A stretch of 61,537 nucleotides of DNA, from NCBI GenBank assembly GCA_000770645.1, contig JQID01000177.1:1-61537 (forward strand). Direction: 5' to 3'. Every line of letters starts with the position of its first letter. The stretch's first letter is position 1. The stretch comes from Desulfosporosinus sp. Tol-M (lineage in GTDB: Bacteria; Bacillota; Desulfitobacteriia; Desulfitobacteriales; Desulfitobacteriaceae). A program made the position numbers and the translations under genes. Positions 45,059-53,031 of this stretch are shown one piece after another. Under the pieces are notes generated by a model. It ran no database searches, was not told the origin of the DNA, and saw only the letters and a program-made list of their open reading frames with translations.

Positions 45059-45088
45059 ATTATATTCGACGAAATATGCGAATGTCCT
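45059..45088 (-). promoter_or_regulatory. Promoter of the riboswitch transcript
   Basis: Minus strand: AGGACA (45088-45083), 18-nt spacer, TATAAT (45064-45059), about 45 nt upstream of the riboswitch. The remaining 45089-45256 is AT-rich with no gene seen. Confidence 0.55.
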
Positions 45089-45256
45089 CTAAATTTATTT
45101 ATGTAATTAATCAATTTCATAATACCCTAAAATTGCTATCTTCATCACTATATGTAGTACGAAAATCACACATAGTTTACTGCATGTAGTGGTTATGAGC
45201 TTCGAAATTATATTATGAAATTCATTCAATAAATGGCAAAAACCGGCTGCTATGGT

Positions 45257-45622
45257 TCACTTCCCAAGTTCTTGCCAATGCTCATAGGCCTCATTTAATT
45301 CTATGAGGCCACTTGATTTATCTTTAGCTTGAATAGCGCCCCTAAGCCTTGCAATATTTATAGAGAAAGCATTAATTTCATAACGTTCTGAACTAAATTG
45401 TACTCTAGTGACTATTTTATCCCATACTTTATTTAAATTTTCTGTATTTTGTTTAGCTGCTGTCCAATTTTCATGATTGACATCCTGTATAATTGTTTCA
45501 ATGGATTGTGGAATATTGTCATCTCCCACTAAGGGCTGTTTTAATATATCACCGCTTAGCATGATCAGAACAAAGAAAACCAGTGTGACTATGGGAATAG
45601 CTATCACCATAAACCTTCTCAT
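45257..45622 (-). CDS. DUF4363 family protein
   Basis: 121 residues with an N-terminal membrane anchor (MVIAIPIVTLVFFVLIMLSG) and a helical outside domain with SIETIIQDVNHENWTAAKQNTENLNKVWDKI, typical of DUF4363 proteins of clostridia. Function unknown. Start ATG 12 nt after the DUF421 stop, RBS GGAGATG; the two genes form an operon, as often seen in spore formers. Confidence 0.8.
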   Translation of the reverse strand: MRRFMVIAIPIVTLVFFVLIMLSGDILKQPLVGDDNIPQSIETIIQDVNHENWTAAKQNTENLNKVWDKIVTRVQFSSERYEINAFSINIARLRGAIQAKDKSSGLIELNEAYEHWQELGK

Positions 45623-45634
45623 TCAATCATCTCC

Positions 45635-46363
45635 TTAGTATGGGCCCTTATAATCACCAATATCAGTAATCTTCTTAAGATGATCATCGTACCTGTCCAC
45701 ATATAAACTTCCTGCCGGATTTAATGTTACCAGGAAAACTTCTGATATATCACGAATGCCCTGTTTTTTGAGCTCTTTAAGCAGCCAGGTTTTGTCTTTG
45801 TTAAGCTGTCTTAGATTTTCTTCGATAATAATTCCATCGTAAACTAATTCAGTGCTTATTCCTGTCGGGGAAACGGCAATTTTCATGTCCTTAGGAGTTA
45901 AAGGTTGGTGTTCCGGCTTTAATAATATTGAAATCTGACCATTGGGTTCAATAATTGCAAAATCTACTTGTGTCACGTCAAAGACCCCTTTGTTCCTGAG
46001 AAGTTCTAAAACCTCTGAGATCCTATATTTCATTTTTCTTAAAACATTTTCCATAATCTTGCCATTCATTATTACAATAGCCGGTTCCCCTTCTAAATAT
46101 TTCGCTGCATATCTCCATTTTGTTGATATTATTTCCATCAAGTATCCTAATGCACACCAGGTTAAAAGCCCTATCCAATGGGGCCAAGCCTTACTGGATA
46201 AATCTGTTGTTAAGGTAGCGGCAATAGACCCAATTGTAATCCCCAGCACGTAATCAAAAAAATTAAGTTGGCTTATTTGTTCTTTCCCAATTATTCTTGC
46301 AAAAATAAGGAGAGAAAAAAAGCCGATAAAAGCTCTAACAATGACTACTAAACCCTCATCCAT
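45635..46363 (-). CDS. DUF421 (YetF-like) membrane protein
   Basis: 242 residues: three N-terminal membrane helices (VIVRAFIGFFSLLIFARIIGKEQI; FFDYVLGITIGSIAATL; WIGLLTWCALGYLMEI) and a C-terminal DUF421 soluble domain with GEPAIVIMNGKIMENVLRKMKYRISEVLELLRNKGVFDVTQVDFAI. The family includes Bacillus YetF/YrbG/YdfR, some linked to spores. Function unknown. RBS GGAAGG upstream. Paired with DUF4363. Confidence 0.88.
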   Translation of the reverse strand: MDEGLVVIVRAFIGFFSLLIFARIIGKEQISQLNFFDYVLGITIGSIAATLTTDLSSKAWPHWIGLLTWCALGYLMEIISTKWRYAAKYLEGEPAIVIMNGKIMENVLRKMKYRISEVLELLRNKGVFDVTQVDFAIIEPNGQISILLKPEHQPLTPKDMKIAVSPTGISTELVYDGIIIEENLRQLNKDKTWLLKELKKQGIRDISEVFLVTLNPAGSLYVDRYDDHLKKITDIGDYKGPY

Positions 46364-46606
46364 ATGCTACACCTTCCATTACTTCGATATTATAAATTAT
46401 AGGGATATTATTTAACTTTAGGAATTCTTTATACCAGCAGGTAAAAAATATAAATATTTGTTCGACAATTTGTTTGAATTTAAGAAGGTAAAAGATTATT
46501 TAGGTCGAATAAATATAAGTTATGAAGATTTATTTGAGTTCAAAATATTCAATAGAGCGGGAGCTATGTTGAATATCAGATCTTATATAAAAACGGGAGG
46601 CTATAT
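46364..46606. other. AT-rich divergent region before the mii gene
   Basis: 243 nt. At about 46455-46560 one plus frame reads FDNLFEFKKVKDYLGRINISYEDLFEF, an ORF stretch without start or RBS; possibly a remnant, not identified. Confidence 0.35.
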
Positions 46607-47719
46607 ATGGAAAAGATTCGCTGCGTAATTATGAGGGGTGGAACGAGTAAGGGTGTGTTTTTTCGCGAAAATGACCTGCCTTGCGATATTGAAGAAAGAA
46701 AAAGGGTTATTCTGAAAGTGATGGGTAGTCCTGATAAGAGGCAGATTGACGGACTCGGTGGCGCGGATATACTCACAAGCAAGGTAGCCATTATTGGCCC
46801 GCCCAGTAAAGAAGACGCTGATCTTGACTATAGTTTTGGTCAGATAGGAATCAATGAACCAATAATTGATTGGGGATTTGTGTGCGGTAATTTATCCGCA
46901 GCAGTAGGCCCATTTGCCGTTGAAGAAGGATTGATCAAAGCACAGGGACTGCGTACATCAGTGAAAGTCTATTGTCCAAACGTAGGTAAGTATCTTACTA
47001 TTGAATTTCCTACAAAAGAAGGCAAAGTGGTATATGAGGGGGATTACGTAATTGATGGCGTACCGGGTTCCGGGGCAAAAATCGCTTTAGACTTTTCAGA
47101 TACGGCTGGGATGCTGACAGGTAAGTTATTGCCGACCGGAAACCGGAAAGATGTCATCGAGGTCAAGAATATAGGAAAAATTGAGGTTTCCATTATTGAT
47201 GCCTCCATGCCTGTTGCTCATATCAGAGCCAGAGATTTTGGCTTAATGGGGACAGAATCGGCAGTAGAACTGGATGCCAACAAAGAACTTCTTCATACTC
47301 TGGAACAAATTAGGGTCGCTGTAGCCCGGCTGATCAAACTTGATGAAAATAACTACTTTATGCCGGCAGTTGCCCTGGTTCAGGAGCCTGTACCATGGAA
47401 AAACAGCAAAACCGGAGAAATGATGAACCCGGAAAATATTACGATTCTCTCCAAATTATATGGGGCAAGGATGATGCATAAGGCCTACCCGGGAACTGCC
47501 AGCATTGCAACTGCGGTGGCCGTCAGACTAAAAGGCTCGGTTGTTCATGAATTTATCCCGCCCAGTGCGGCGGACAGTGAAACAATAACGATTGGTCACT
47601 TTGCAGGCCTAATTTCAGTGGACGTAATATGTCGGGAAAAGGATTCGAAATTTTGGATAGAGAAAGCGGTGGCGCACAGGACGGCGAGGAGAATTATGGA
47701 AGGTTACGTTTACTTATGA
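46607..47719 (+). CDS. mii: PrpF-family isomerase, probable 3-methylitaconate isomerase
   Basis: 370-residue member of the PrpF / methylitaconate isomerase family (diaminopimelate-epimerase fold). Blocks: RCVIMRGGTSKGVFF, RQIDGLGGADILTSKVAII, WGFVCGNLSAAVGPFAVEEGLI (likely catalytic Cys) and PVAHIRARDFGL, with TIGHFAGLISV near the end. Family reactions shift double bonds in methylaconitate, oxalomesaconate or methylitaconate. Followed by dmdA-dmdB-dml-like genes, so 3-methylitaconate to 2,3-dimethylmaleate is the best fit; the AcnD helper role is less likely as no AcnD is present. RBS GGGAGG. Confidence 0.8.
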   Translation: MEKIRCVIMRGGTSKGVFFRENDLPCDIEERKRVILKVMGSPDKRQIDGLGGADILTSKVAIIGPPSKEDADLDYSFGQIGINEPIIDWGFVCGNLSAAVGPFAVEEGLIKAQGLRTSVKVYCPNVGKYLTIEFPTKEGKVVYEGDYVIDGVPGSGAKIALDFSDTAGMLTGKLLPTGNRKDVIEVKNIGKIEVSIIDASMPVAHIRARDFGLMGTESAVELDANKELLHTLEQIRVAVARLIKLDENNYFMPAVALVQEPVPWKNSKTGEMMNPENITILSKLYGARMMHKAYPGTASIATAVAVRLKGSVVHEFIPPSAADSETITIGHFAGLISVDVICREKDSKFWIEKAVAHRTARRIMEGYVYL

Positions 47720-47786
47720 TAATATAAAGGCTTGCGATTTTTATTTAGAAAACTTATTTTGAATGGAGTGAATTTAGCTTTTTTGG

Positions 47787-47802
47787 TTGAGTTATAACTC
47801 AA
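47787..47802. promoter_or_regulatory. 16-bp perfect palindrome upstream of dmdA
   Basis: TTGAGTTATAACTCAA reads the same on both strands. It lies in the 259-nt gap between mii and dmdA and may be an operator, but no promoter is clear next to it. Confidence 0.4.
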
Positions 47803-47845
47803 TTTGAAGTATAGTTGAATTTATCCTGGAGCTTAGTAAATACTA

Positions 47846-47925
47846 GATGTGCGATATTTGATGTGCAATATTGATCACGAACTATAAAACACGAACCACC
47901 GGCCACGAACCACGCACTTCGCACC
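47846..47925. repeat. Short direct repeats before dmdA
   Basis: GATGTGCGATATTT (47846) is repeated as GATGTGCAATATT (47860), then come several CACGAACC/CACGAACCACG units to about 47915. The same CACGAACC motif occurs in the leuA T-box leader. Confidence 0.5.
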
Positions 47926-47978
47926 TCAAATACGTGGCGATTAGCTATCGGGGGAAGACAAAAGGGTAGGAGATTTTC

Positions 47979-49241
47979 ATGACAATTGTAGAAAAAATAT
48001 TGGCTGCACACACAGGCATGCAATCGGTAAGGAGCGGAGAGTTTGTCAACGTCAAAGTTGATCTTGTAATGGCCAGCGACCTGACTGCACATATTGCAAT
48101 TAAGCAACTGCAGGCGCTTGGCGCTCGGAAATTATTTGATCCTGGCAAGATTGTGTTTGTGATGGATCATTTTACTCCTAACAAAGATGTGGCTGCTGCT
48201 ACGGAAATCAAAAAGATGCGGGAATTTGCTCGGGAAATGGGGATAGTTTTTGTTGAAGCCGGTGATATTGGGATTGAGCACGTTTACTTGCCGGAGAAGG
48301 GATTGGTTCTTCCAGGGGATGTAGTGGTGGGAGGAGATTCCCATACCTGTACCTATGGGGCGCTGGGCTCCTTCGCTACAGGTATGGGGTCGACTGATAT
48401 AGCTGTTGCTATGGTTACAGGCGAAATCTGGATGAAGGTTCCTCCGACGATTAAGTATGTCTATAATGGGAAAACCAGTAAATGGGTTTCCGGGAAAGAC
48501 CTCATGCTCTACACTATCGGACAGATCGGTGTCGACGGGGCCTTGTATTCGGCCATGGAGTTCACGGGGGAAACTATTCGTGATCTTTCTATGGACGGAC
48601 GCTTTACGATGGCCAATATGGCCATCGAAGCCGGAGCAAAGGTTGGGCTTTTTGAGGTTGATGAGAAAACTCTTGCTTATGTACAGGAGAAGGCTGCTCG
48701 TCCGTTTACAGTTTATGAAAATGATGACACAAGTGAATATGCACAGGTAATTGAATTTGATGTGGAAAAAATAGGGCCGCAGGTTGCCTTGCCACATTCA
48801 CCCAGTAATGCTATGGCAGTGGAAAAAGCCGGGGAAATAGAAGTTGAGCAGGTAGTAATCGGAAGTTGTACTAACGGCAGATTGGAGGATCTTTACTATG
48901 CTCACCTTGTTTTGCAGGATAGAAAGGTCTCTAAAGATGTGCGGTGTATTATTATTCCCGGTTCTCAAAAAGTTTACCTGGACGCGCTTCGCGCCGGTTA
49001 CATAGAAACTTTCATCAAAGCAGGCGCTCTTGTCAGCCCTCCCACCTGTGGGCCATGCGTTGGAGGACACATGGGAATTTTGGCGGCAGGAGAGCGGTGT
49101 GTGTCAACAACAAATCGAAATTTTCAGGGCCGAATGGGTGACCCCCATTCCGAAGTTTACCTGGTAAATCCTGCAGTTGCTGCTGCTACTGCCGTTACAG
49201 GGAGACTCACTGACCCCAAAGAGGTGATGGGTGATGATTAA
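47979..49241 (+). CDS. dmdA: LeuC-like hydro-lyase large subunit, probable 2,3-dimethylmalate dehydratase A
   Basis: 420-residue aconitase-family [4Fe-4S] enzyme: [23 protein letters not shown], cluster Cys in [15 protein letters not shown] and [14 protein letters not shown], then [15 protein letters not shown]. Same length and layout as LeuC at 3616 but clearly diverged. In Eubacterium barkeri DmdAB interconverts dimethylmaleate and (2R,3S)-2,3-dimethylmalate. The assignment rests on context: an isomerase upstream and a KRCGH-type lyase downstream. A duplicate isopropylmalate or a methylcitrate-type dehydratase are alternatives. RBS AGGAGA. Overlaps dmdB by 8 nt. Confidence 0.78.
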   Translation: MTIVEKILAAHTGMQSVRSGEFVNVKVDLVMASDLTAHIAIKQLQALGARKLFDPGKIVFVMDHFTPNKDVAAATEIKKMREFAREMGIVFVEAGDIGIEHVYLPEKGLVLPGDVVVGGDSHTCTYGALGSFATGMGSTDIAVAMVTGEIWMKVPPTIKYVYNGKTSKWVSGKDLMLYTIGQIGVDGALYSAMEFTGETIRDLSMDGRFTMANMAIEAGAKVGLFEVDEKTLAYVQEKAARPFTVYENDDTSEYAQVIEFDVEKIGPQVALPHSPSNAMAVEKAGEIEVEQVVIGSCTNGRLEDLYYAHLVLQDRKVSKDVRCIIIPGSQKVYLDALRAGYIETFIKAGALVSPPTCGPCVGGHMGILAAGERCVSTTNRNFQGRMGDPHSEVYLVNPAVAAATAVTGRLTDPKEVMGDD

Positions 49242-49734
49242 AGGAAGAGTACGGAAATTTGGGGCCGATATTGATACGGATGCAATAATTCCGGCCCGTT
49301 ATGCAAATTTATCAGATGCGGTAGAATTGGGAAAACACTGCATGGAAAACATCGATCCTGATTTTGCAGGTCGGGTACAGCCTGGGGATATCATAGTAGC
49401 GGAGACGAACTTCGGGTGTGGCTCCTCCCGCGAAATAGCTCCGATGGCAATCATGGGGGTAGGTATTTCGTGTGTAATTGCCAAGAACTTTGCCCGGATA
49501 TTCTTTCGCAATGCATTAAATATTGGACTTCCCTTGGTTGATTGCCGGGAAATGATCGACCTAACGAAAGAGGGAGATTACCTGGAGATTGATCTAGCTT
49601 CAGGGCTGATCAAAAATGTCACAGCTGATTTAATCTTTAAGCCTGTTCCTTACCCGCCTTTTATTAGTGAATTAATCAATGCGGGCGGACTCGTCAAATA
49701 TACCAGAAAAAAGATTGGGGTAGAACAAGCATGA
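49234..49734 (+). CDS. dmdB: LeuD-like hydro-lyase small subunit, probable 2,3-dimethylmalate dehydratase B
   Basis: 166-residue swivel domain: RKFGADIDTDAIIPARYANLSDAVELGKHCM and [16 protein letters not shown]. The loop after PARY, which in this family reads out the substrate, is ANLS here against LNKS in LeuD of the same window, supporting a different substrate. ATG 49234 with GAGGTGATG upstream; GTG 49231 is in frame. Overlaps dmdA and, by 4 nt, dml. Confidence 0.78.
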   Translation: MIKGRVRKFGADIDTDAIIPARYANLSDAVELGKHCMENIDPDFAGRVQPGDIIVAETNFGCGSSREIAPMAIMGVGISCVIAKNFARIFFRNALNIGLPLVDCREMIDLTKEGDYLEIDLASGLIKNVTADLIFKPVPYPPFISELINAGGLVKYTRKKIGVEQA

Positions 49735-50594
49735 GAAAAACAAGCCTATTGAAAAAACTAATCCTGGATGAAGAGATTCTCGTCATGCCGGTGGCCCATG
49801 ATGCAATTGCCGCCAAGCTTATTGAACTAACCGGGTTTAAAGCAATGGCACTCGGCGGCTACCCGACAACGGCAACGCTGCTTGGAAAACCTGACCTTTC
49901 TCTGATCACACTTATCGAAATGGTAACGCATGCGAAAAATATTGCGGAAGCCGCAGACATTCCCCTTTTTGTAGACGGTGACACCGGTCACGGCGGGGTC
50001 ATTAACGTGATGAGAACGGTACGGGAATTTGAAAAAGCCGGGGCGGCCGGAATGTTTATTGAGGATCAGCTATTTCCGAAGCGCTGTGGACACATGGAGG
50101 GTAAACAGGTAATTGAAACCGATGAAATGATCGCCAAAATAAAGGCGGCTGTTGATGCTCGGGTAGATCCTGATTTTGTCGTTTGTGCCCGAACTGACGC
50201 TTTGGGAGTAATGGGTATCGATGAAGCCATAGAGCGGGGCAACAGATACAGGGAAGCTGGGGCAGATTTAGTCTATGTGGAAGCCCCAACCTCAAAAGAA
50301 GAAATGCTGAGAATTAACCGCGAGGTGGACGCGCCTACGTTGGCCATCCAGATTGAGGGGGGGAAAACGCCTTTCTTCCCGACCAAAGAGCTGCAGGAGT
50401 TTGGTTATAATGCAGTCGCCTATGCTCTCTCAACACTCTATGCGACTGCTTTCGCCGTCAGAGGCGTTCTGAAGGAACTCATGGATAAGGGAACGACAAG
50501 TGGTTACTGGGATAAAATGTTTGATTTTAATGAGTATAATCAGTTTTTGGGTTTGGAAGCCCTACGGGATAAGGAACAATCGTATAATAAATAA
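49731..50594 (+). CDS. dml: PEP mutase/isocitrate lyase family, probable 2,3-dimethylmalate lyase
   Basis: 287-residue carbon-carbon lyase: MPVAHDAIAAKLIELTGFKAMALGGYPTTA, VDGDTGHGGVINVMRTVREFEKAGAAGMFIEDQ, the catalytic FPKRCGHMEGK loop, VCARTDALGVMGIDEAIERG, and YVEAPTSKEEMLRI. KRCGH is shared by methylisocitrate lyase and dimethylmalate lyase. With mii and dmdAB before it, cleavage of 2,3-dimethylmalate to propionate and pyruvate is proposed; methylisocitrate lyase is the alternative. ATGA overlap with dmdB. Followed by a terminator. Confidence 0.8.
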   Translation: MRKTSLLKKLILDEEILVMPVAHDAIAAKLIELTGFKAMALGGYPTTATLLGKPDLSLITLIEMVTHAKNIAEAADIPLFVDGDTGHGGVINVMRTVREFEKAGAAGMFIEDQLFPKRCGHMEGKQVIETDEMIAKIKAAVDARVDPDFVVCARTDALGVMGIDEAIERGNRYREAGADLVYVEAPTSKEEMLRINREVDAPTLAIQIEGGKTPFFPTKELQEFGYNAVAYALSTLYATAFAVRGVLKELMDKGTTSGYWDKMFDFNEYNQFLGLEALRDKEQSYNK

Positions 50595-50692
50595 CCTGTC
50601 CGAGTGAAGGGCAATCTCTTAAATCCTGCATTCCCAACCAATGTGCAGACAGGTAGGGAACTCGATCTCTAAACATTGTAGTAGACCAATAT

Positions 50693-50724
50693 AAAAACCA
50701 GGATCAAAACCTGGTTTTTATAAT
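50693..50724 (+). terminator. Terminator after dml
   Basis: AAAAACCAGG (50693-50702) pairs with CCTGGTTTTT (50710-50719), then ATAATTTT. Confidence 0.85.
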
Positions 50725-50766
50725 TTTATTGAATTTTGTATTTTACAATAACACGAAAAATGTTTT

Positions 50767-50823
50767 CGCGAAAAAATAAAATGGGGTTGTAATAAAATGG
50801 TTTTCCATTTTTGTTACAACCCC
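50767..50823 (-). terminator. Terminator of the minus-strand two-component operon
   Basis: GGGGTTGTAA (minus 50823-50814) pairs with TTACAACCCC (50792-50783), with CAAAAATGG/CCATTTTA continuing the stem, followed on the minus strand by ATTTTATTTTTTC. It lies about 50 nt after the histidine kinase stop. Confidence 0.8.
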
Positions 50824-50873
50824 GTACGAGTTTAAGGCATGCCAATAAATGCCTGCAAGGAGTATTATGCAGA

Positions 50874-52346
50874 TTATGTTTCAGATGCCTCGGGCGCAGT
50901 GGGGAGCATTATGGAAATTCTGGTGCCGATATCCTGCCTGCTCAAAACTTCCATGTGCCCGCCATGCCGCTCCGTGATCCACTTGGCAATGGATAAACCC
51001 AGCCCCGTACCGCCCGTGGCTCTGGCGCGGGATTCGTCGGCGCGGAAGAACCGGTCAAAAATCTGAGGAACCGCCTCGGGGGCGATACCAATCCCTTCAT
51101 CTTGTACGGTCAGCCGGGCAGAGCTGTCCGCACCGGAAACAGAAATGGTGATCCGTTTACCCGAGGGTGAGTATTTCATGGCATTGTCAATCAGGATCCG
51201 CGTCGCCTGTTTGATAAGGCTTTTATCCGCCATAATGAAAACGGGTGTAACATCAGAATCGTATTCGTGCCCACCGTCAATCATCTGCGTTTCCCGGAGC
51301 ACTTCTATGGCCAGGGCGGACAGTTCAAAACGCTCTATTTGCAGAGCCATGGTGTTGTTGTCGCCTCGCGCCAGAAATAAAAGCTGTTCCACCAAGCCCT
51401 TCATATTCGCTGTTTCATCCTTGATGGCATCGATAGATTCCTGCAAAGTCTTTTGATCATTTTTCCCCCACCTATCCAGCAGATTTGCATACCCCTGGAT
51501 GACGGAAATCGGCGTCCTTAGCTCATGGGAGGCATCCGACACAAAGCGCACCTGGGAACGGTAAGATTCGTTGATTCGGTCCAGCATCCCGTTAATGGCC
51601 GAAGCGAGGGTTTTCAGTTCGCTTTGCGTATCGCCCACTGAAATTCGCGTATCCAGCTTTGCGGCATTGATGTTGTCAAGCTTACCTGCCAGAACTTCCA
51701 GCTGCTCCGGTGAAAAGACGCCGTCGGTAGTCAGGTTTTGTGCTGTTTCAGCTAATTCTTCAATGGGTCGGAGGGTTTTTCGGATCATTCTTGCCCCCGA
51801 GAAAAAGCTGCCGAACAGCATTATTAGCTCCAAAATCAAGACAACAGCAAACAACTCTACAAATATCCGTAGGGTCTCCAAAGGGTTAACGGAAATACGA
51901 TAAGAACCTCTGCTGTCTTCCAGCGTCACATTGTAGGTGACACCCTCTAATTGTTTCCAAAAGGTCAAGCCTTCCGAATCCGGCAGGGCAATACTCCTTA
52001 CACCGGAGGCAGTCTGCTTGGAATGGTGGGGTTGGAAGGGTGTGGGTAGTTGAAACCCTTTCTGTTCTCCCGTGGGCAGCGAAATGCTTAATCCGGTGAG
52101 CTTAAGCCAGTCTTGCGCCTCCGGAGCAGGCAGCCCCGTTTGATTAAGCATTTCGGCCGCCGCTGTCACGGTCTGTTCGGTGTGCATAATCAGCCCTGCT
52201 GCAGACACCAGGCACAGAATCAGATCAAGGACCAGAAAAAGCCCCAGCCTACGAAAGAATAGTTTGAGGTTGAGCTTCGTGACGAGGGAAAACCGTATTT
52301 TATGACCGATACTGTTCGTAGGCTTGTTTATCGGCTTACGTTTCAT
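50874..52346 (-). CDS. Sensor histidine kinase (OmpR-partner type)
   Basis: 490-residue membrane kinase: first helix LFLVLDLILCLVSAAGLIM (about residues 35-55), an extracytoplasmic domain of about 110 residues, second helix VELFAVVLILELIMLFGSFF, HAMP-like linker, HisKA with FVSDASHELRTPISVIQGYANLL, HATPase with IDNAMKYSPSGK, DEGIGI and ATGGTGLGLSIAKWI. Signal unknown. Starts 11 nt before the response regulator stop, so they are coupled. Confidence 0.92.
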   Translation of the reverse strand: MKRKPINKPTNSIGHKIRFSLVTKLNLKLFFRRLGLFLVLDLILCLVSAAGLIMHTEQTVTAAAEMLNQTGLPAPEAQDWLKLTGLSISLPTGEQKGFQLPTPFQPHHSKQTASGVRSIALPDSEGLTFWKQLEGVTYNVTLEDSRGSYRISVNPLETLRIFVELFAVVLILELIMLFGSFFSGARMIRKTLRPIEELAETAQNLTTDGVFSPEQLEVLAGKLDNINAAKLDTRISVGDTQSELKTLASAINGMLDRINESYRSQVRFVSDASHELRTPISVIQGYANLLDRWGKNDQKTLQESIDAIKDETANMKGLVEQLLFLARGDNNTMALQIERFELSALAIEVLRETQMIDGGHEYDSDVTPVFIMADKSLIKQATRILIDNAMKYSPSGKRITISVSGADSSARLTVQDEGIGIAPEAVPQIFDRFFRADESRARATGGTGLGLSIAKWITERHGGHMEVLSRQDIGTRISIMLPTAPEASET

Positions 52347-53010
52347 CCTTAATCACATATCCCACTCCCCTAACGGTGTGAATCAGTTTAATATTGAACA
52401 CCTCGTCGATTTTTCCACGCAGAAAACGCACGTAGACATCAACGGCGTTGGTTTCGCCCGCAAAATCAAAGCCCCAGACATTTTCGAGCAGTGCTTCCCG
52501 GGAAACTACCAAGCCCTTATTTTTCAGCAAATAGTGGAGAAGGTCAAATTCCCGCTTTGTCAGTTCAATAGGCTTGCCCAGCATGGTAACCGTATGGCGG
52601 CCCGGGTCCAGCAGTAAACCGGAGGCGGACAAGACCACGTCTTCCTGCATGTTTTTTCGGAGGGCAGTACGAATCCGGGCGAGAAGCTCCTCAATGGCAA
52701 AGGGTTTGGTGATATAGTCGCTCGCCCCGCTGTCAAGTCCGGAGACTTTATCCACTACGCTATCCCGCGCTGTCAACATGATGATGGGAACGGAGGAGGT
52801 TCGGCGAATTCTGCGCAGCACTTCCATGCCGCTCAACTTAGGCAGCATAATATCCAGCAAAATAAGGTCGAACTCGCCGGTTTCGGCGAGTTCAAGCCCT
52901 GTTCTGCCATCAAAGGCCTTTGTGGTAGTATAACCTTCATATCCAAGCTCCAGCTCGACAAATCGGGCTATCTTTTCCTCATCCTCAATAATCAGTATTT
53001 TCAAACTCAT
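52336..53010 (-). CDS. OmpR-family response regulator
   Basis: 224 residues: receiver domain (ILIIEDEEKIARFVELEL; phosphorylated Asp in LILLDIMLPKLSGMEVL; Lys in YITKPFAIEELLARI) and winged-helix DNA-binding domain (LTKREFDLLHYLLKNKGLVVSREALLENVWG..., VRGVGYVIKDE). Partner of the adjacent kinase. It follows the DUF4342 gene by 21 nt on the same strand. Confidence 0.93.
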   Translation of the reverse strand: MSLKILIIEDEEKIARFVELELGYEGYTTTKAFDGRTGLELAETGEFDLILLDIMLPKLSGMEVLRRIRRTSSVPIIMLTARDSVVDKVSGLDSGASDYITKPFAIEELLARIRTALRKNMQEDVVLSASGLLLDPGRHTVTMLGKPIELTKREFDLLHYLLKNKGLVVSREALLENVWGFDFAGETNAVDVYVRFLRGKIDEVFNIKLIHTVRGVGYVIKDET

Positions 53011-53031
53011 TGAAAGCCCCGCCGTTTCAAG

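Noticed and set aside
48132..48797. 221-codon minus ORF inside dmdA
   Set aside because: Antisense shadow of a conserved hydro-lyase gene.
46607..50594. Standard methylcitrate cycle (prpF-acnD-prpB)
   Set aside because: No citrate-synthase-like gene is present and the hydro-lyase is split into LeuC/LeuD-size subunits rather than an 860-residue AcnD; kept only as an alternative.
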